Assembly: GCA_963813315.1 (NCBI GenBank)
Contig: CAWEYO010000022.1
Span: forward strand, 130,356-194,355
Direction of reading: 5' to 3'
DNA: 64,000 nt
Source: CAWEYO01 sp963813315
GTDB taxonomy: Bacteria; Pseudomonadota; Alphaproteobacteria; Rhizobiales; Rhizobiaceae
The position numbers and the translations under genes are program-made. Shown here piece by piece: positions 24,976 to 33,914 of this stretch. Under the pieces are notes generated by a model. That model was not told where the DNA came from, searched no databases, and saw only the letters and a list, made by a program, of their open reading frames with translations. The first letter of the stretch is position 1. Every line of letters begins with the position of its first letter.

Positions 24976-26801
24976 TACGCCTTCCTCTTTTCCTGCCGCT
25001 GCTTCCCGGGAACAGCATTGAGGACAATCCCGACAATACGCCCACCGACATTCTGTAGCGCGTCGATCCCTTCCTCCAGACCATCGAGTTTGGTGACGCC
25101 TGCGCGCGCCACGAGGACAACCGCATCAAGAAGGGGCGCAACGGCGCGGGCGTCGGCGGAGTCTTTCAGGGCAGGAAGGTCGACTATCGTGATATCGAAC
25201 CACTTCTTGAAATTAGCCAGAGACAAGGATGCGCGCTGGGACGAGAGCCTGTCGCCTGGCGACGCACCGTCGTCGAAAGGCCCTACCGGCAGGACGGTCA
25301 GATACTCCTGTTGGTCGGTCTTCAGGAGCGAGTAAGGGTCGGCACTGGTCAGAAGTTCGCTCAGTGTCTTCGCTCCCTCCGGGGCGAAACAGCGGCTGAC
25401 GGTCGGGTTTGAGGCGCAAGTGTCGATCAGCAGGGTCCGTGAGCCCGAGGCCGCGTGCAGGAGCGCCAGATTGGCAGCGACCGTCGTTGTTCCGGATGCT
25501 CCATGGATGCCGACGATACCGATGACACTGATCTTCCGCTGATGGCATAGGCCGGCAAGGGTTGCTTTCAGCTCGCGAAAGTCCCGTAGAAGGACCGCTC
25601 GCGATTTTTGCCGGCTACCCGCCGGTTTTTGCTGAGAAGCTTCGGCTCGTCGCACCGCGACGATAGGAATAGGGGGAGATTTTTCAGGATTGCTCCGGGC
25701 GACGGGAACCAGGGAAACAGCTCCCAGGCACGGCAGGTCGGTTCCCTTGGCAATGTCGGACAGTGAGGAAATCCTTCGGTTCATTGCCTGTCGAACCGAA
25801 GCTATCGCCGTGCCCGCGACGATGCCAAGCAACGCCGCGAAGGCCATGATGATGGTCGACTTGGGCTCGGTCTTCGTGAGGGGCGCCGTGGCCTGCGTAA
25901 CAAAACGCGCGTCCGAAACGGGGTAGGAGATCCGTTGCCTCGTTTCAGCCCAGCGCTCCAGGAATCCTTCATAGACCTTGCGATAGGTATCGGCGACGCT
26001 TTGCAACTCACTGAGCTTGAACTGGCCGCCGGCCGTCTGCGAGCCATCGCCCTGTACCTTGAACTGCTCCACCGCCCGATCCGAGGCAAAGACCTGTTCG
26101 CGCAGTTCGCTCAGCCGCCCGGAGAGCCAATCGGCCGCCTGCGTCGCCGCGCTCGACTTCAACTCCACGTCCTTCGCGATGTAGGACCGTGCAATGGCGT
26201 TGGCGATCGTTGCGGCCTTCTCCGGATCGCTCGAGTTGAAGGCAATGTCCAGAACCGAAGATTGGCCGACGCGACGGACCCAGAGACGGCCCCGCATCAC
26301 GGCGATCAGGAACCGTTCCTTGTCGGCAGTGCTCGTCTCCATTTCCTTCGCAGGGTTGAACGCCAGCATGGCCTGGAGATCGGCCGAAGAGGCTGTCGCT
26401 AGCCACGACCGTATGATCGACGCGACCGTTGGAGACTGCGCCGCCAGCTCGGGATCATCGAGGAGGTTCAACTCCCGGATCGTCGAGCGAAGCACGTCGT
26501 CGGACTTGATGACCTCAATCTGGCCTTCGATCACGGCATCGTCAGGCAGGTTCGATGGTTGGTCTCCGGGTTGTTCCGCGTACATCCGCGTTATCAGCTG
26601 CGCCCTTGCCACATAACTGGGCGGAGTATTGAGGATGTAGAGAAGCGCAGTGCCGACAAAGAACACGCACGACAGGACGATGATCCACCAGTTTGAACGG
26701 AGAAAGGGCACAAGATCGCGAAGCCCGACAGTGCGTTGATGTGGCACTGTGCCGGCAGCGGCACCCGGACCAAGATCGCTGGGGGAGATCTGCGTATACA
26801 T
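24975..26801 (-). CDS. ExoP-like chain-length co-polymerase with a degenerate P-loop
   Basis: A 608-residue Wzz/BY-kinase fusion. TM1 is at about 37-57 (WWIIVLSCVFFVGTALLYIL), a periplasmic Wzz loop with coiled coil follows (AADWLSGRLSELREQVFASD), TM2 is at about 315-335, then a cytoplasmic ATPase-like domain from about 420. It should set chain length with the Wzy-like polymerase upstream. The P-loop region reads GIHGASGTTTVAANLALLHA: the Lys of GKS/T is replaced by Thr. The C-terminus ends GKQRQEKRKA, without the tyrosine cluster. Kinase activity is therefore doubtful. ExoP, the likely homologue, normally has both features. Confidence 0.86.
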   Translation of the reverse strand: MYTQISPSDLGPGAAAGTVPHQRTVGLRDLVPFLRSNWWIIVLSCVFFVGTALLYILNTPPSYVARAQLITRMYAEQPGDQPSNLPDDAVIEGQIEVIKSDDVLRSTIRELNLLDDPELAAQSPTVASIIRSWLATASSADLQAMLAFNPAKEMETSTADKERFLIAVMRGRLWVRRVGQSSVLDIAFNSSDPEKAATIANAIARSYIAKDVELKSSAATQAADWLSGRLSELREQVFASDRAVEQFKVQGDGSQTAGGQFKLSELQSVADTYRKVYEGFLERWAETRQRISYPVSDARFVTQATAPLTKTEPKSTIIMAFAALLGIVAGTAIASVRQAMNRRISSLSDIAKGTDLPCLGAVSLVPVARSNPEKSPPIPIVAVRRAEASQQKPAGSRQKSRAVLLRDFRELKATLAGLCHQRKISVIGIVGIHGASGTTTVAANLALLHAASGSRTLLIDTCASNPTVSRCFAPEGAKTLSELLTSADPYSLLKTDQQEYLTVLPVGPFDDGASPGDRLSSQRASLSLANFKKWFDITIVDLPALKDSADARAVAPLLDAVVLVARAGVTKLDGLEEGIDALQNVGGRIVGIVLNAVPGKQRQEKRKA

Positions 26802-26821
26802 TGCTCAGGCGTCTCCGAGGC

Positions 26822-28261
26822 TCAACGTATCGGCTGGGCGGAAGGACCGATTGCCAGCGGCGCCAAAACTGCACCTTGGCGGGTGAAAGCAGTCGTCCGT
26901 GCGGTGAAGGGAACGCTGGCAAGGCCAGCGCCGATGCTGAAGAACAGGCCGAGATCCGCACCGGCCGCGCTGATCGACGCCGCAATGAATTGGGCAAGGC
27001 AGGCAACGCCGCCAGCCCGCATGACCATCGCTTCCATGCTCCTCGAACCTGGCTGCATGGGCGGCATCCGCGACAGGCGGACCAGGAAAGCACCGAACAG
27101 CAAAACTCCCGGCACGCCAACGCTGGCCGCCAGGGCCACGATGAAACTCGACGCTCGCACACTTCCCAGTCCAGCGCCCATGCCGCCGGTGTCCAAAAAG
27201 GCGACAAGGGCCTGCCCGTTCCAACGCATGCGCTCGAGGCCTGATTGGGAAGCAAGTTTGTTGACGATTGTCGCGTCGAAGAGACTTGTGATGATGTTCC
27301 ACACGCCCGGAAGCAGCATAGTTGCCATCAAGACCAGTGGCAGCACCACAAAAGCCAGGCCGATATACGTTACCTGCCGGGACGTCGCGGTGCCTCGCGC
27401 TGATCGCAACAGGCAATTCAGAAGGACCATGAGCGAAAAGACAAAGACGGAGGCGTAGGCGGTTGATGATGTCGACAGCAGAATCGTAAGAAGCAGGCCG
27501 CAGATCACGCCAAGATGCCTCAGCGGATAGGATTCGAGCCAAAGAGCGAGTGTAAAGGCATATAGGCCGAGTGCCGCATAGCTGTAGGCGCCTGCTTCCG
27601 AGAACGACCCGACGATGCGTTTCAGACCGACGACCTCGCCGTCGTGGAGCATTCGGTAGTTCGCGTTGCGGACGAACGAGAGAAACTCCTGCGTGTTCGT
27701 CGCGTATGTAACAACATCGGCAGCGGCGAACACGAGGCAGAGGATAGCGGTAAGGACGATGCTCCTCGCTATGATCGTTGCGCCACCTGTCCGCGCATAG
27801 GCGGCCACGACGGCGAAACAAACAAGATCCCCGACCAGATAGGCAGCCTGCGTGATATTGCTGGCTCGCGGCGCAAGAGGAAGCACCTGGATGCCGACCT
27901 CCTCACCATACCGCGCCAGCGAGAAGACATATGTCAGGTCGGCGAAGATGCGTGGCAGGAAAAACGCCGAGATGCATCCGTACACAACGAACAGCATGAA
28001 CCAGAACCCGGCATTGGGAAAGACGAGGCTCTGCAGGGCAGCCTGACGAAGCTTTGTCCTGAAAAGAACCGCAAGCGCCAGGAATGCCAACAGAAGATGG
28101 GCCGGCTGAATGCTCGCCCCGCCGACCGCGGGGAGCTTGATTGCCGCCGCCGCGCCCAGAAGCGTTGTCGGACAAAACAGGTAAAAGCCAAGCTTGGGAC
28201 CTTTCCAAAGGATCAGGAGGCCCGCGAGAAGGCAGATCGCACCGATGAGTTCGAGGGTCAC
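26822..28261 (-). CDS. Wzy/ExoQ-like polysaccharide polymerase (O-antigen ligase family)
   Basis: A 479-residue integral membrane protein with about eleven to twelve hydrophobic segments and a larger periplasmic loop around residues 305-365 (SLFDATIVNKLASQSGLERM, then GGMGAGLGSVRASSF), the layout of O-antigen ligase/polymerase proteins. It should polymerise lipid-linked repeat units in the periplasm. The GTG start at 28261 overlaps the TGA of the pyruvyl transferase (GTGA). It is followed 20 bases later by the ExoP-like gene, its expected partner. Confidence 0.82.
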   Translation of the reverse strand: MTLELIGAICLLAGLLILWKGPKLGFYLFCPTTLLGAAAAIKLPAVGGASIQPAHLLLAFLALAVLFRTKLRQAALQSLVFPNAGFWFMLFVVYGCISAFFLPRIFADLTYVFSLARYGEEVGIQVLPLAPRASNITQAAYLVGDLVCFAVVAAYARTGGATIIARSIVLTAILCLVFAAADVVTYATNTQEFLSFVRNANYRMLHDGEVVGLKRIVGSFSEAGAYSYAALGLYAFTLALWLESYPLRHLGVICGLLLTILLSTSSTAYASVFVFSLMVLLNCLLRSARGTATSRQVTYIGLAFVVLPLVLMATMLLPGVWNIITSLFDATIVNKLASQSGLERMRWNGQALVAFLDTGGMGAGLGSVRASSFIVALAASVGVPGVLLFGAFLVRLSRMPPMQPGSRSMEAMVMRAGGVACLAQFIAASISAAGADLGLFFSIGAGLASVPFTARTTAFTRQGAVLAPLAIGPSAQPIR

Positions 28262-29520
28262 GCCATGGCCCTTTCCCCCTGTCCGGCTGCTTCATTTCCG
28301 ACCGTACGGCCTGCTCCTGGCGGCCGCATGATCTTCCTGAGGCCATCGGCCATTTCGCGCACGCCCGACCGGGCCAATTCGAGCGACGCTCGATGGCTTG
28401 CCATGGAAATCGGGTTTGAAATTGCCGCGGCAACCCTGGAAGCGATCTCGTCGTTTGACGTGCGCTCCAGGTCGAGCACCGCGTCGTGCTGACCGACCGC
28501 GGCGAAGAAGGCTTCCAGCTTTGCATCCCACCGCAGGCCGATTGCCGGAACCCTGTAGGAGTAGGCGAGAATGCAGGCGTGCAGGCGGTGTGCAATGACA
28601 AGGTCGAACGACGCGATCAGGCGCGCCAGCTCCGCCGGGTTTGCGCAGCGAGGCGAAATAATGACCCGGTCGCCAATCATGCCAGCTTGGCCGAGCCTGC
28701 CGCTGCACTGCGCCAGAAACAGCTCGTCCTCGCCCGCGCCGTTGGTAAAGCAGGTGACAGTATATTTTTCCGCTACCAACCGCTCGATGAGCGCAACCGT
28801 GCGATCGATTACGGCTTGCGCGGAGCCCCGAAGTGCTCCGCCGTGGTGGCGCAGCACGGCGGGGTGGGTGATACAAAGACCGATGGTTCCTTGATGACCA
28901 CGCAAGGCTGCCAGAGCCGGCCACAAATCGGATGCAAGGACTCCTGGATCAAGGCATGACTTCGGGAAAGGTGAGCCAAGTTCCTTCAGCCGGGCGGCGG
29001 ACGCTTCATCGCGCGCAAAGACGACATTGGGCTGGCAGGTCGTCAAAACACGGTTGAACAATCGTCGCCCGGTTGATGAGCGGCTGGCGGTCGCGCCCAC
29101 ACCGTAGATGCCGAATGGAACGCGGGCAGCGCTGCACGCTTCAGCCGCGGCAGCAAGCTTCAACGGAAAATTGAGATCTCCATCCTGAAAGAGCTGCCCG
29201 CCACCGAAGATGGCAAATTGGCAATCACGGACCCCTTCAGAGTAGAATCGCAAAAGCCGCCGTCGCAGTTCCACGCCGAGCACCGTCTGCACGGCGACGT
29301 CCCGCGCCCTCGAAGGGAGGCGGTCAAGCAACCACAGCGACGTCGCCCGCTTCGCGCCTCCTGCCGGGGCGGACCATTCCGTGCGACCCGCCAGATCGAT
29401 TGAACGGAAGTTCCACGAGGCAAAATGTCTGCGCAACTCATCCTCAAGGCATAGAGCAATGACACCGTCCCCGAGGTTCTGGCTGTATTTGAGATTAAAG
29501 AGGGCGGCGCTATTCGGCAT
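28258..29520 (-). CDS. Polysaccharide pyruvyl transferase
   Basis: A 420-residue member of the polysaccharide pyruvyl transferase family (ExoV/WcaK/CsaB), which adds ketal pyruvate to sugars and so gives the polymer negative charge. Family stretches are LKYSQNLGDGVIALCLEDEL at the N-terminus, FAIFGGGQLFQDGD, YGVGATASRSSTGRRLFNRV, FARDEASAARLKELG and ASFDLVIAHRLHACILAYSY, where the His is conserved. Start at 29520 (MPNSAALFNLKYS), which overlaps the preceding glycosyltransferase by 11 bases; the frame remains open to 29727. Confidence 0.85.
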   Translation of the reverse strand: MPNSAALFNLKYSQNLGDGVIALCLEDELRRHFASWNFRSIDLAGRTEWSAPAGGAKRATSLWLLDRLPSRARDVAVQTVLGVELRRRLLRFYSEGVRDCQFAIFGGGQLFQDGDLNFPLKLAAAAEACSAARVPFGIYGVGATASRSSTGRRLFNRVLTTCQPNVVFARDEASAARLKELGSPFPKSCLDPGVLASDLWPALAALRGHQGTIGLCITHPAVLRHHGGALRGSAQAVIDRTVALIERLVAEKYTVTCFTNGAGEDELFLAQCSGRLGQAGMIGDRVIISPRCANPAELARLIASFDLVIAHRLHACILAYSYRVPAIGLRWDAKLEAFFAAVGQHDAVLDLERTSNDEIASRVAAAISNPISMASHRASLELARSGVREMADGLRKIMRPPGAGRTVGNEAAGQGERAMA

Positions 29521-30718
29521 GTTTGACCCGAGCGGTGGGCATGACTGTCGAGGGGCCAAGCGGATAGCTGGGGCGCACCCGTTCCGATTTCTTTCGCTTG
29601 AGACGGTGAACGGTGGTTGCCTGGACTCTCTTTGCTTGCACAGCGTCGTCGATGGCTTGGCTGATTTCGTTCTTGAAGCGCGCCTTCCCGAAAGTCGCCG
29701 CATGACTGGCGATCCGTTGCGGATCAAAGCGAAGGGTTTCGAAATTCCGGATCGCGCCTGTCAGGCTTTCTACGGTCTGCTCCTCGAAGAAGACGCCCGT
29801 TTTGCCTTCAAGGACCGTCTCGCAGGCGCCTCCTCGGCGGTACGCTATCACGGGGCGACCGCTCGCCATCGCCTCGACCGGCACGATGCCGAAATCCTCT
29901 TCTCCTGGAAAAATCAGCGCCTTGGCCTGCGCGTAGGAAGAACGCAGGACATCGACCGGCTGGGAACCCAAAATCTCGATTGTGGGGCCGGCAAGCCTGC
30001 GAAGTGCGGAAACCATATCGCCGCCCCCAATGACGACCAGCCGCTTTCCCAGTTTGTTGAAGGTTTCCACGACGAGGTCCGGACGTTTGTAGTGAACAAG
30101 TTCGCCAACCATGAGATAGAAATCACCGGCCGGTGTCTCCGAGCCGACGTGAAACAATTCTGTATCGACCGGTGGATAGACGACGGTGGCACTACGACCG
30201 TAATAGCGCTCGATTCTGCGGGCGACATTGTAGGAATTGGCTACGAATGCATCGACCCGGCCGGCGCTGATCTGGTCCCAACCCCTGAGATAGTGGGCGA
30301 GCGCCGGCATCAGCAGCCGCGTCGTCATTCCGGCCCCGGAGCGGTACTGATGGTAGAGATTCCAAATGTAGCGCATCGGCGAGTGGCAGTAACAAACGTG
30401 AACGGAATCCGGATGGGCGATGACGCCCTTGGCGGGGCCGGATTCGCTGCTGATAACCAGGTCGTATCCGCTCAGGTCGAGCTGCTCGAGCGCCATGGGC
30501 ATCAGCGGCAGGTACTTCTTGTACATGGTCGCCGCGAACGGCAGCCGCCCGACAAAGGTCGTCGTTACCTTATGGCATGAGATAGACCGGGATACAGCCT
30601 CCGGTAAATAGACATGCGTATACAAATCAGCTTCAGGGTAGAGATCGCAAAGTGCTTCAAGCACTCGTTCGCCGCCACGCATCCCCACTAGCCAATAGTG
30701 AACGATAGCTATTTTCAT
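29510..30718 (-). CDS. GT4-family glycosyltransferase
   Basis: A 402-residue GT-B enzyme starting MKIAIVHYWLVGMRGGERVL, a strong GT4 N-terminus with the acceptor-side GGxE loop. The C-terminal donor domain contains YLMVGELVHYKRPDLVVETF, LIFPGEEDFGIVPVEAMASG with paired Glu, and RRGGACETVLEGKTGVFF. The family includes WbaZ-like mannosyltransferases, but the sugar is not certain. The start at 30718 is 23 bases after exoY, so this is probably the first glycosyltransferase after the initiating step. Confidence 0.87.
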   Translation of the reverse strand: MKIAIVHYWLVGMRGGERVLEALCDLYPEADLYTHVYLPEAVSRSISCHKVTTTFVGRLPFAATMYKKYLPLMPMALEQLDLSGYDLVISSESGPAKGVIAHPDSVHVCYCHSPMRYIWNLYHQYRSGAGMTTRLLMPALAHYLRGWDQISAGRVDAFVANSYNVARRIERYYGRSATVVYPPVDTELFHVGSETPAGDFYLMVGELVHYKRPDLVVETFNKLGKRLVVIGGGDMVSALRRLAGPTIEILGSQPVDVLRSSYAQAKALIFPGEEDFGIVPVEAMASGRPVIAYRRGGACETVLEGKTGVFFEEQTVESLTGAIRNFETLRFDPQRIASHAATFGKARFKNEISQAIDDAVQAKRVQATTVHRLKRKKSERVRPSYPLGPSTVMPTARVKHAE

Positions 30719-30741
30719 GTGCGAAGAAGGACCATTGGTGA

Positions 30742-31437
30742 TCAATAAGATCCCCGTGCAAAAATAACTACAGGAATAGTTCTTAGAATTATCGCGATGT
30801 CGTAGAGCATCGACCAATTCATGCAATAATTCTTGTCCATCTGGACACGAGTTTCGTAGGACGTGTCGCTTCGTCCGCCCACCTGCCATGCGCCCGTCAA
30901 GCCGGGTCGAACGCTCACGTACAGCGCAGCCTCGGCCCCGTAGTAGGCAAGCTCCTCCGCAACGATCGGTCTCGGACCCACAAGGCTCATCTCACCACGC
31001 AAGACGTTGATGAGCTGGGGGAGCTCATCGAGGCTCGATCTGCGCAAAGCGGCCCCGATCGGGATGAGGCGCGGATCAGCCCTCAATTTGCGATTGGTGG
31101 CCCATTCGACAGCCATCTGCTCATTGCTTGTCAAATATTGAGCCAACTTCTCCTCGCCATCGACCGCCATTGTTCGGAATTTCAGGCAGTCGAAGGGACA
31201 CGCTAAGAAGCCGATGCGCCTGTGCGCAAAAAAGATCGGTCCGTCGTCGAATAACTTAATGGCAATTGCCGTAATAAGAAAAAATGGTGAAAATAATATT
31301 ATCAATATCAAAGAAACGACTATATCAAATAGCCGTTTTTGTATTCCACCGATTGGGTTTATACTAGCCGATGGTACTAACGAAACATCGATACGAGCGG
31401 GATGTCTTCCGAACGGGATACCTAGTTCGTGATTCAT
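30742..31437 (-). CDS. exoY: ExoY-like undecaprenyl-phosphate sugar-1-P transferase
   Basis: A 231-residue bacterial sugar transferase that starts repeat-unit synthesis by moving a hexose-1-phosphate (galactose in ExoY) to undecaprenyl phosphate. A single N-terminal membrane helix (RLFDIVVSLILIILFSPFFL) is followed by the cytosolic catalytic domain: GPIFFAHRRIGF, FDCLKFRTMAVDGE, RRSSLDELPQLINVLRGEMS and LVGPRPIVAEELAYY, then RPGLTGAWQVGGRSD. All family blocks are present. Start: ATG at 31437, or the TTG at 31455. It is the first gene of the long minus-strand polysaccharide operon, divergent from the Crp/Fnr gene. Confidence 0.92.
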   Translation of the reverse strand: MNHELGIPFGRHPARIDVSLVPSASINPIGGIQKRLFDIVVSLILIILFSPFFLITAIAIKLFDDGPIFFAHRRIGFLACPFDCLKFRTMAVDGEEKLAQYLTSNEQMAVEWATNRKLRADPRLIPIGAALRRSSLDELPQLINVLRGEMSLVGPRPIVAEELAYYGAEAALYVSVRPGLTGAWQVGGRSDTSYETRVQMDKNYCMNWSMLYDIAIILRTIPVVIFARGSY

Positions 31438-31799
31438 GCCATAAGCCTCATGCAAGCTGTTCGGCAGGAAAGCGCGATCTCAAGCAGCCTTTTAGATGCG
31501 TAGGAGCCGGGTCGCTGTGACCGCGGGCACAGGGACACACGAATCTTTCCATATGCCCTGTCAGCCTGTCTGAGGTACCTCACCGTGCCAGTTGCTGGGC
31601 GCCGCCAACGGAGCCGCGGCGGTAAGAAAGGGATATTGCGGGCAGATTTTTTTTGGAACCTTTTTGCTCTCCGGTCAGTTTAAGCGCTGGTCCCGGCACT
31701 TTGAGTGCGCGGGTGAGAACGCATGGACGTTGGGCGGTGTTCCAGGCTCCCGCTCCTGGAGCCTGAGGGGGCGCATCACGCTCTCAGAAGAGATAGACC
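31438..31799. other. 362-base divergent control region of exoY operon and crp-type gene
   Basis: No gene. The promoters of the polysaccharide operon (minus) and of the Crp/Fnr-type regulator (plus) must lie here. A T-rich run at 31646-31653 is noticeable. No clear TGTGA-type palindrome was found by eye. Confidence 0.45.
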
Positions 31800-32525
31800 A
31801 TGGACTGCGGAGTTGACATTCGGATCAATCAGCTCGCCACGGTAAGAATCTTCCGGCACTTAGGACAGGAGATTCTTGCTGAACTGGCGGAGGCTGCCAC
31901 GCTGCGGAAGTTTGCCGAGGATACGACTTTTGTCCATCTCGGTGACGCATGTTCTTATATATACGTCATTGTTAGCGGAAAGGTGCGCCTGAGTGTCCCG
32001 CTCCCTGATGGCCGGGAGTTTATATTTTCCGACCTCGGCCCCGGTGACGCATTCGACTTGAACAATTTGTTCGTTTCGCGAAACAGCCGCATGAACGCTG
32101 CCTCAATTTTCGAAAGCGATATCCTGCAGATCAAAGTTGCTTTCATGGCAAATCTCTTCGACCGGCACCCCGATCTCGGCATCAAACTGATCCCGTTTTT
32201 CTGCCAGGCAGCACAGGAGGCGCAGGAGCGCGTCATTCAGAGTACGGCCAATACGCTCTCCATGCGATTGGCGAGCACGCTGTTGAGAATCACTAGAGAA
32301 CGGCAGAATGCGGCAAATGCCAATGCGCAGACGCAGCGCATACGGCTTTCGCAGACCGACCTCGCGGCGATGGTTCCGGCCTCGCGAGAGAAAGTGAATC
32401 GCTGCTTGCGAGAGTGGGAACGACGGGATCTCACCCAATACGACAACGGGTCGATCACAATCCTCGATCGCAACGGGCTGACGTCCATCGCCCTGGGCGA
32501 AAGGAGAGGCAGCTTGCCGCAGTGA
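31800..32525 (+). CDS. Crp/Fnr-family transcriptional regulator
   Basis: A 241-residue regulator. The cyclic-nucleotide-binding-type beta barrel spans about residues 15-130 (FVHLGDACSYIYVIVSGKVR, then FIFSDLGPGDAFDLNNLF), a dimerisation helix covers about 130-170, and the winged helix is at about 175-225 (RLSQTDLAAMVPASREKVNR). There is no N-terminal Fnr-type Cys cluster, so no Fe-S oxygen sensing is expected. cAMP contact residues are not clearly conserved, so the ligand is unknown. Divergent from exoY, it is the obvious candidate regulator of the polysaccharide operon, and two class III cyclase genes occur in the same window. Confidence 0.85.
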   Translation: MDCGVDIRINQLATVRIFRHLGQEILAELAEAATLRKFAEDTTFVHLGDACSYIYVIVSGKVRLSVPLPDGREFIFSDLGPGDAFDLNNLFVSRNSRMNAASIFESDILQIKVAFMANLFDRHPDLGIKLIPFFCQAAQEAQERVIQSTANTLSMRLASTLLRITRERQNAANANAQTQRIRLSQTDLAAMVPASREKVNRCLREWERRDLTQYDNGSITILDRNGLTSIALGERRGSLPQ

Positions 32526-32672
32526 TCAAATTTCGTAACTGAGGAGGCATACCTTCGCTCAATTCGATATTTTTTGATTGGAATGCGCCAACGGCGTTGC
32601 TAAATTTGGAGGTCGTCAGCAGCCTGACGTGAGAGTGGATTGTGCTCCCCCGAGGGATGGATGGAGGGCAGT

Positions 32673-32930
32673 ATGTTCTCGGAACCTGTTACCAAACCCG
32701 ACGCACGAAAACCTGGTATCTTCTATCCTGAGGATATTGCGGACCTGCAAGCGCTGTTCGATGAAGCCTGTCGGATGAACAAGGCCCCGCGCGGTTCCGA
32801 GGAGGCCAACTGCATTGCCCAGAGGCTGATGTGGGCCTGTCGAGCGGGCGTGACAAACGGGGACTTGCTGAGGCAGATCGCGACGGCAAGTGAAATCGAG
32901 AAGGGCATCGAGCCATCTCGCGCGGCGTGA
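32673..32930 (+). CDS. Small hypothetical protein
   Basis: An 85-residue soluble, mostly helical protein (MFSEPVTKPDARKPGIFYPE onward) that I do not assign to a family. It contains LQALFDEACRMNKAPRGSEE and three Cys, with no membrane segment or signal peptide. The ATG at 32673 follows GGAGGGCAG, an excellent ribosome site; the frame is open a further 11 codons upstream. It lies between the Crp/Fnr gene and cpaB, in the same orientation as both, with its own short spacer on each side (147 and 171 bases). Confidence 0.65.
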   Translation: MFSEPVTKPDARKPGIFYPEDIADLQALFDEACRMNKAPRGSEEANCIAQRLMWACRAGVTNGDLLRQIATASEIEKGIEPSRAA

Positions 32931-33101
32931 TCTGCTGGCCGCACAAGTCACTACGCCCCTCACTTGGATTTTTCCCCCTCGGAGGCATTTGTGTAAACTT
33001 TGAATTAATCACGGTCGTAAGTATTGCGTTAACCGTAATTTGACGATTGCCGCTGCAGTGTCCGTTTCGGGCAAGGTGAATTTCGGGACGGGGGTCCGAA
33101 A

Positions 33102-33914
33102 ATGGCGGCGTCGCGACTGATAATCCTTAGTGTGGCCGTGGCGGCGGCAGGTGGCGCCGGCTACATTGCAAAAAAAATGTCGGGCCCTCCTCAGGAAGTG
33201 GCGGCCACGGTTCAGCCAAGCATACCTGCTCTGGCAACGACGAAGGTCCTCGTTCTCTCAGGCGATGTGCCGATGGGTGCCACCGTCGATGGCCTGCTGC
33301 GCTGGCAGGATTGGCCGGCCGATGCGGTCGGCGCGAATTTCATAACGCGAGACGTGGAAGCCGACGCGCTGGAAAAGCTGAAAGGCTCCATTGCGCGGAG
33401 TGCAATGTACAGCGGCGAGCCGCTTCGCCGCTCCAAGCTGATCGGCGAAGGCCAGAGCTTCATGTCGTCGATCCTGCCTTCGGGCAAGCGCGCCATCGCG
33501 ACCCAGATCGCCGCGGACACGTCGGCGGGCGGGTTCATCCTCCCAAACGACTTTGTTGACGTGATCATGACACGGCGCGCTCAAGGCGCCGCCGGAGGAG
33601 ATGGTTTCATTACCGAAACGATCCTCAAGAACATTCGCGTTCTGGCCATCGATCAGGCAATTCAGGAAGACGAGGAAGGCCGCAAGGTCAAGGTGGGCGA
33701 GACCGCAACGCTCGAGCTTACCCCGCAACAGGCCGAGATCATTACGGTAGCGCAACAGATGGCCGATCGGCTGACGTTGGCGCTTCGCGCGACCGCGGAT
33801 GCCCAGGAAAAGTCGGAAGGCGAAGCCGACTATCTCGTTTCGGGCAATGGCCGCCGCGGCACGGTCAGGTTGATCAGGTCGGGCGAAGTTACCGAAGTGG
33901 GGGCAAGGAAATGA
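33102..33914 (+). CDS. cpaB: Tad pilus assembly protein CpaB/RcpC
   Basis: A 270-residue envelope protein anchored by an N-terminal helix (LIILSVAVAAAGGAGYIAKK). The SAF domain (residues about 48-110) begins TTKVLVLSGDVPMGATVDGL and contains LRRSKLIGEGQSF; the following RcpC-type domain reads DTSAGGFILPNDFVDVIMTR and ATLELTPQQAEIITVAQQM. CpaB works in the periplasm with the CpaC secretin. It is the first gene of cpaB-cpaC-cpaD-cpaE-cpaF-tadB-tadC and overlaps cpaC by four bases (ATGA). Confidence 0.92.
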   Translation: MAASRLIILSVAVAAAGGAGYIAKKMSGPPQEVAATVQPSIPALATTKVLVLSGDVPMGATVDGLLRWQDWPADAVGANFITRDVEADALEKLKGSIARSAMYSGEPLRRSKLIGEGQSFMSSILPSGKRAIATQIAADTSAGGFILPNDFVDVIMTRRAQGAAGGDGFITETILKNIRVLAIDQAIQEDEEGRKVKVGETATLELTPQQAEIITVAQQMADRLTLALRATADAQEKSEGEADYLVSGNGRRGTVRLIRSGEVTEVGARK

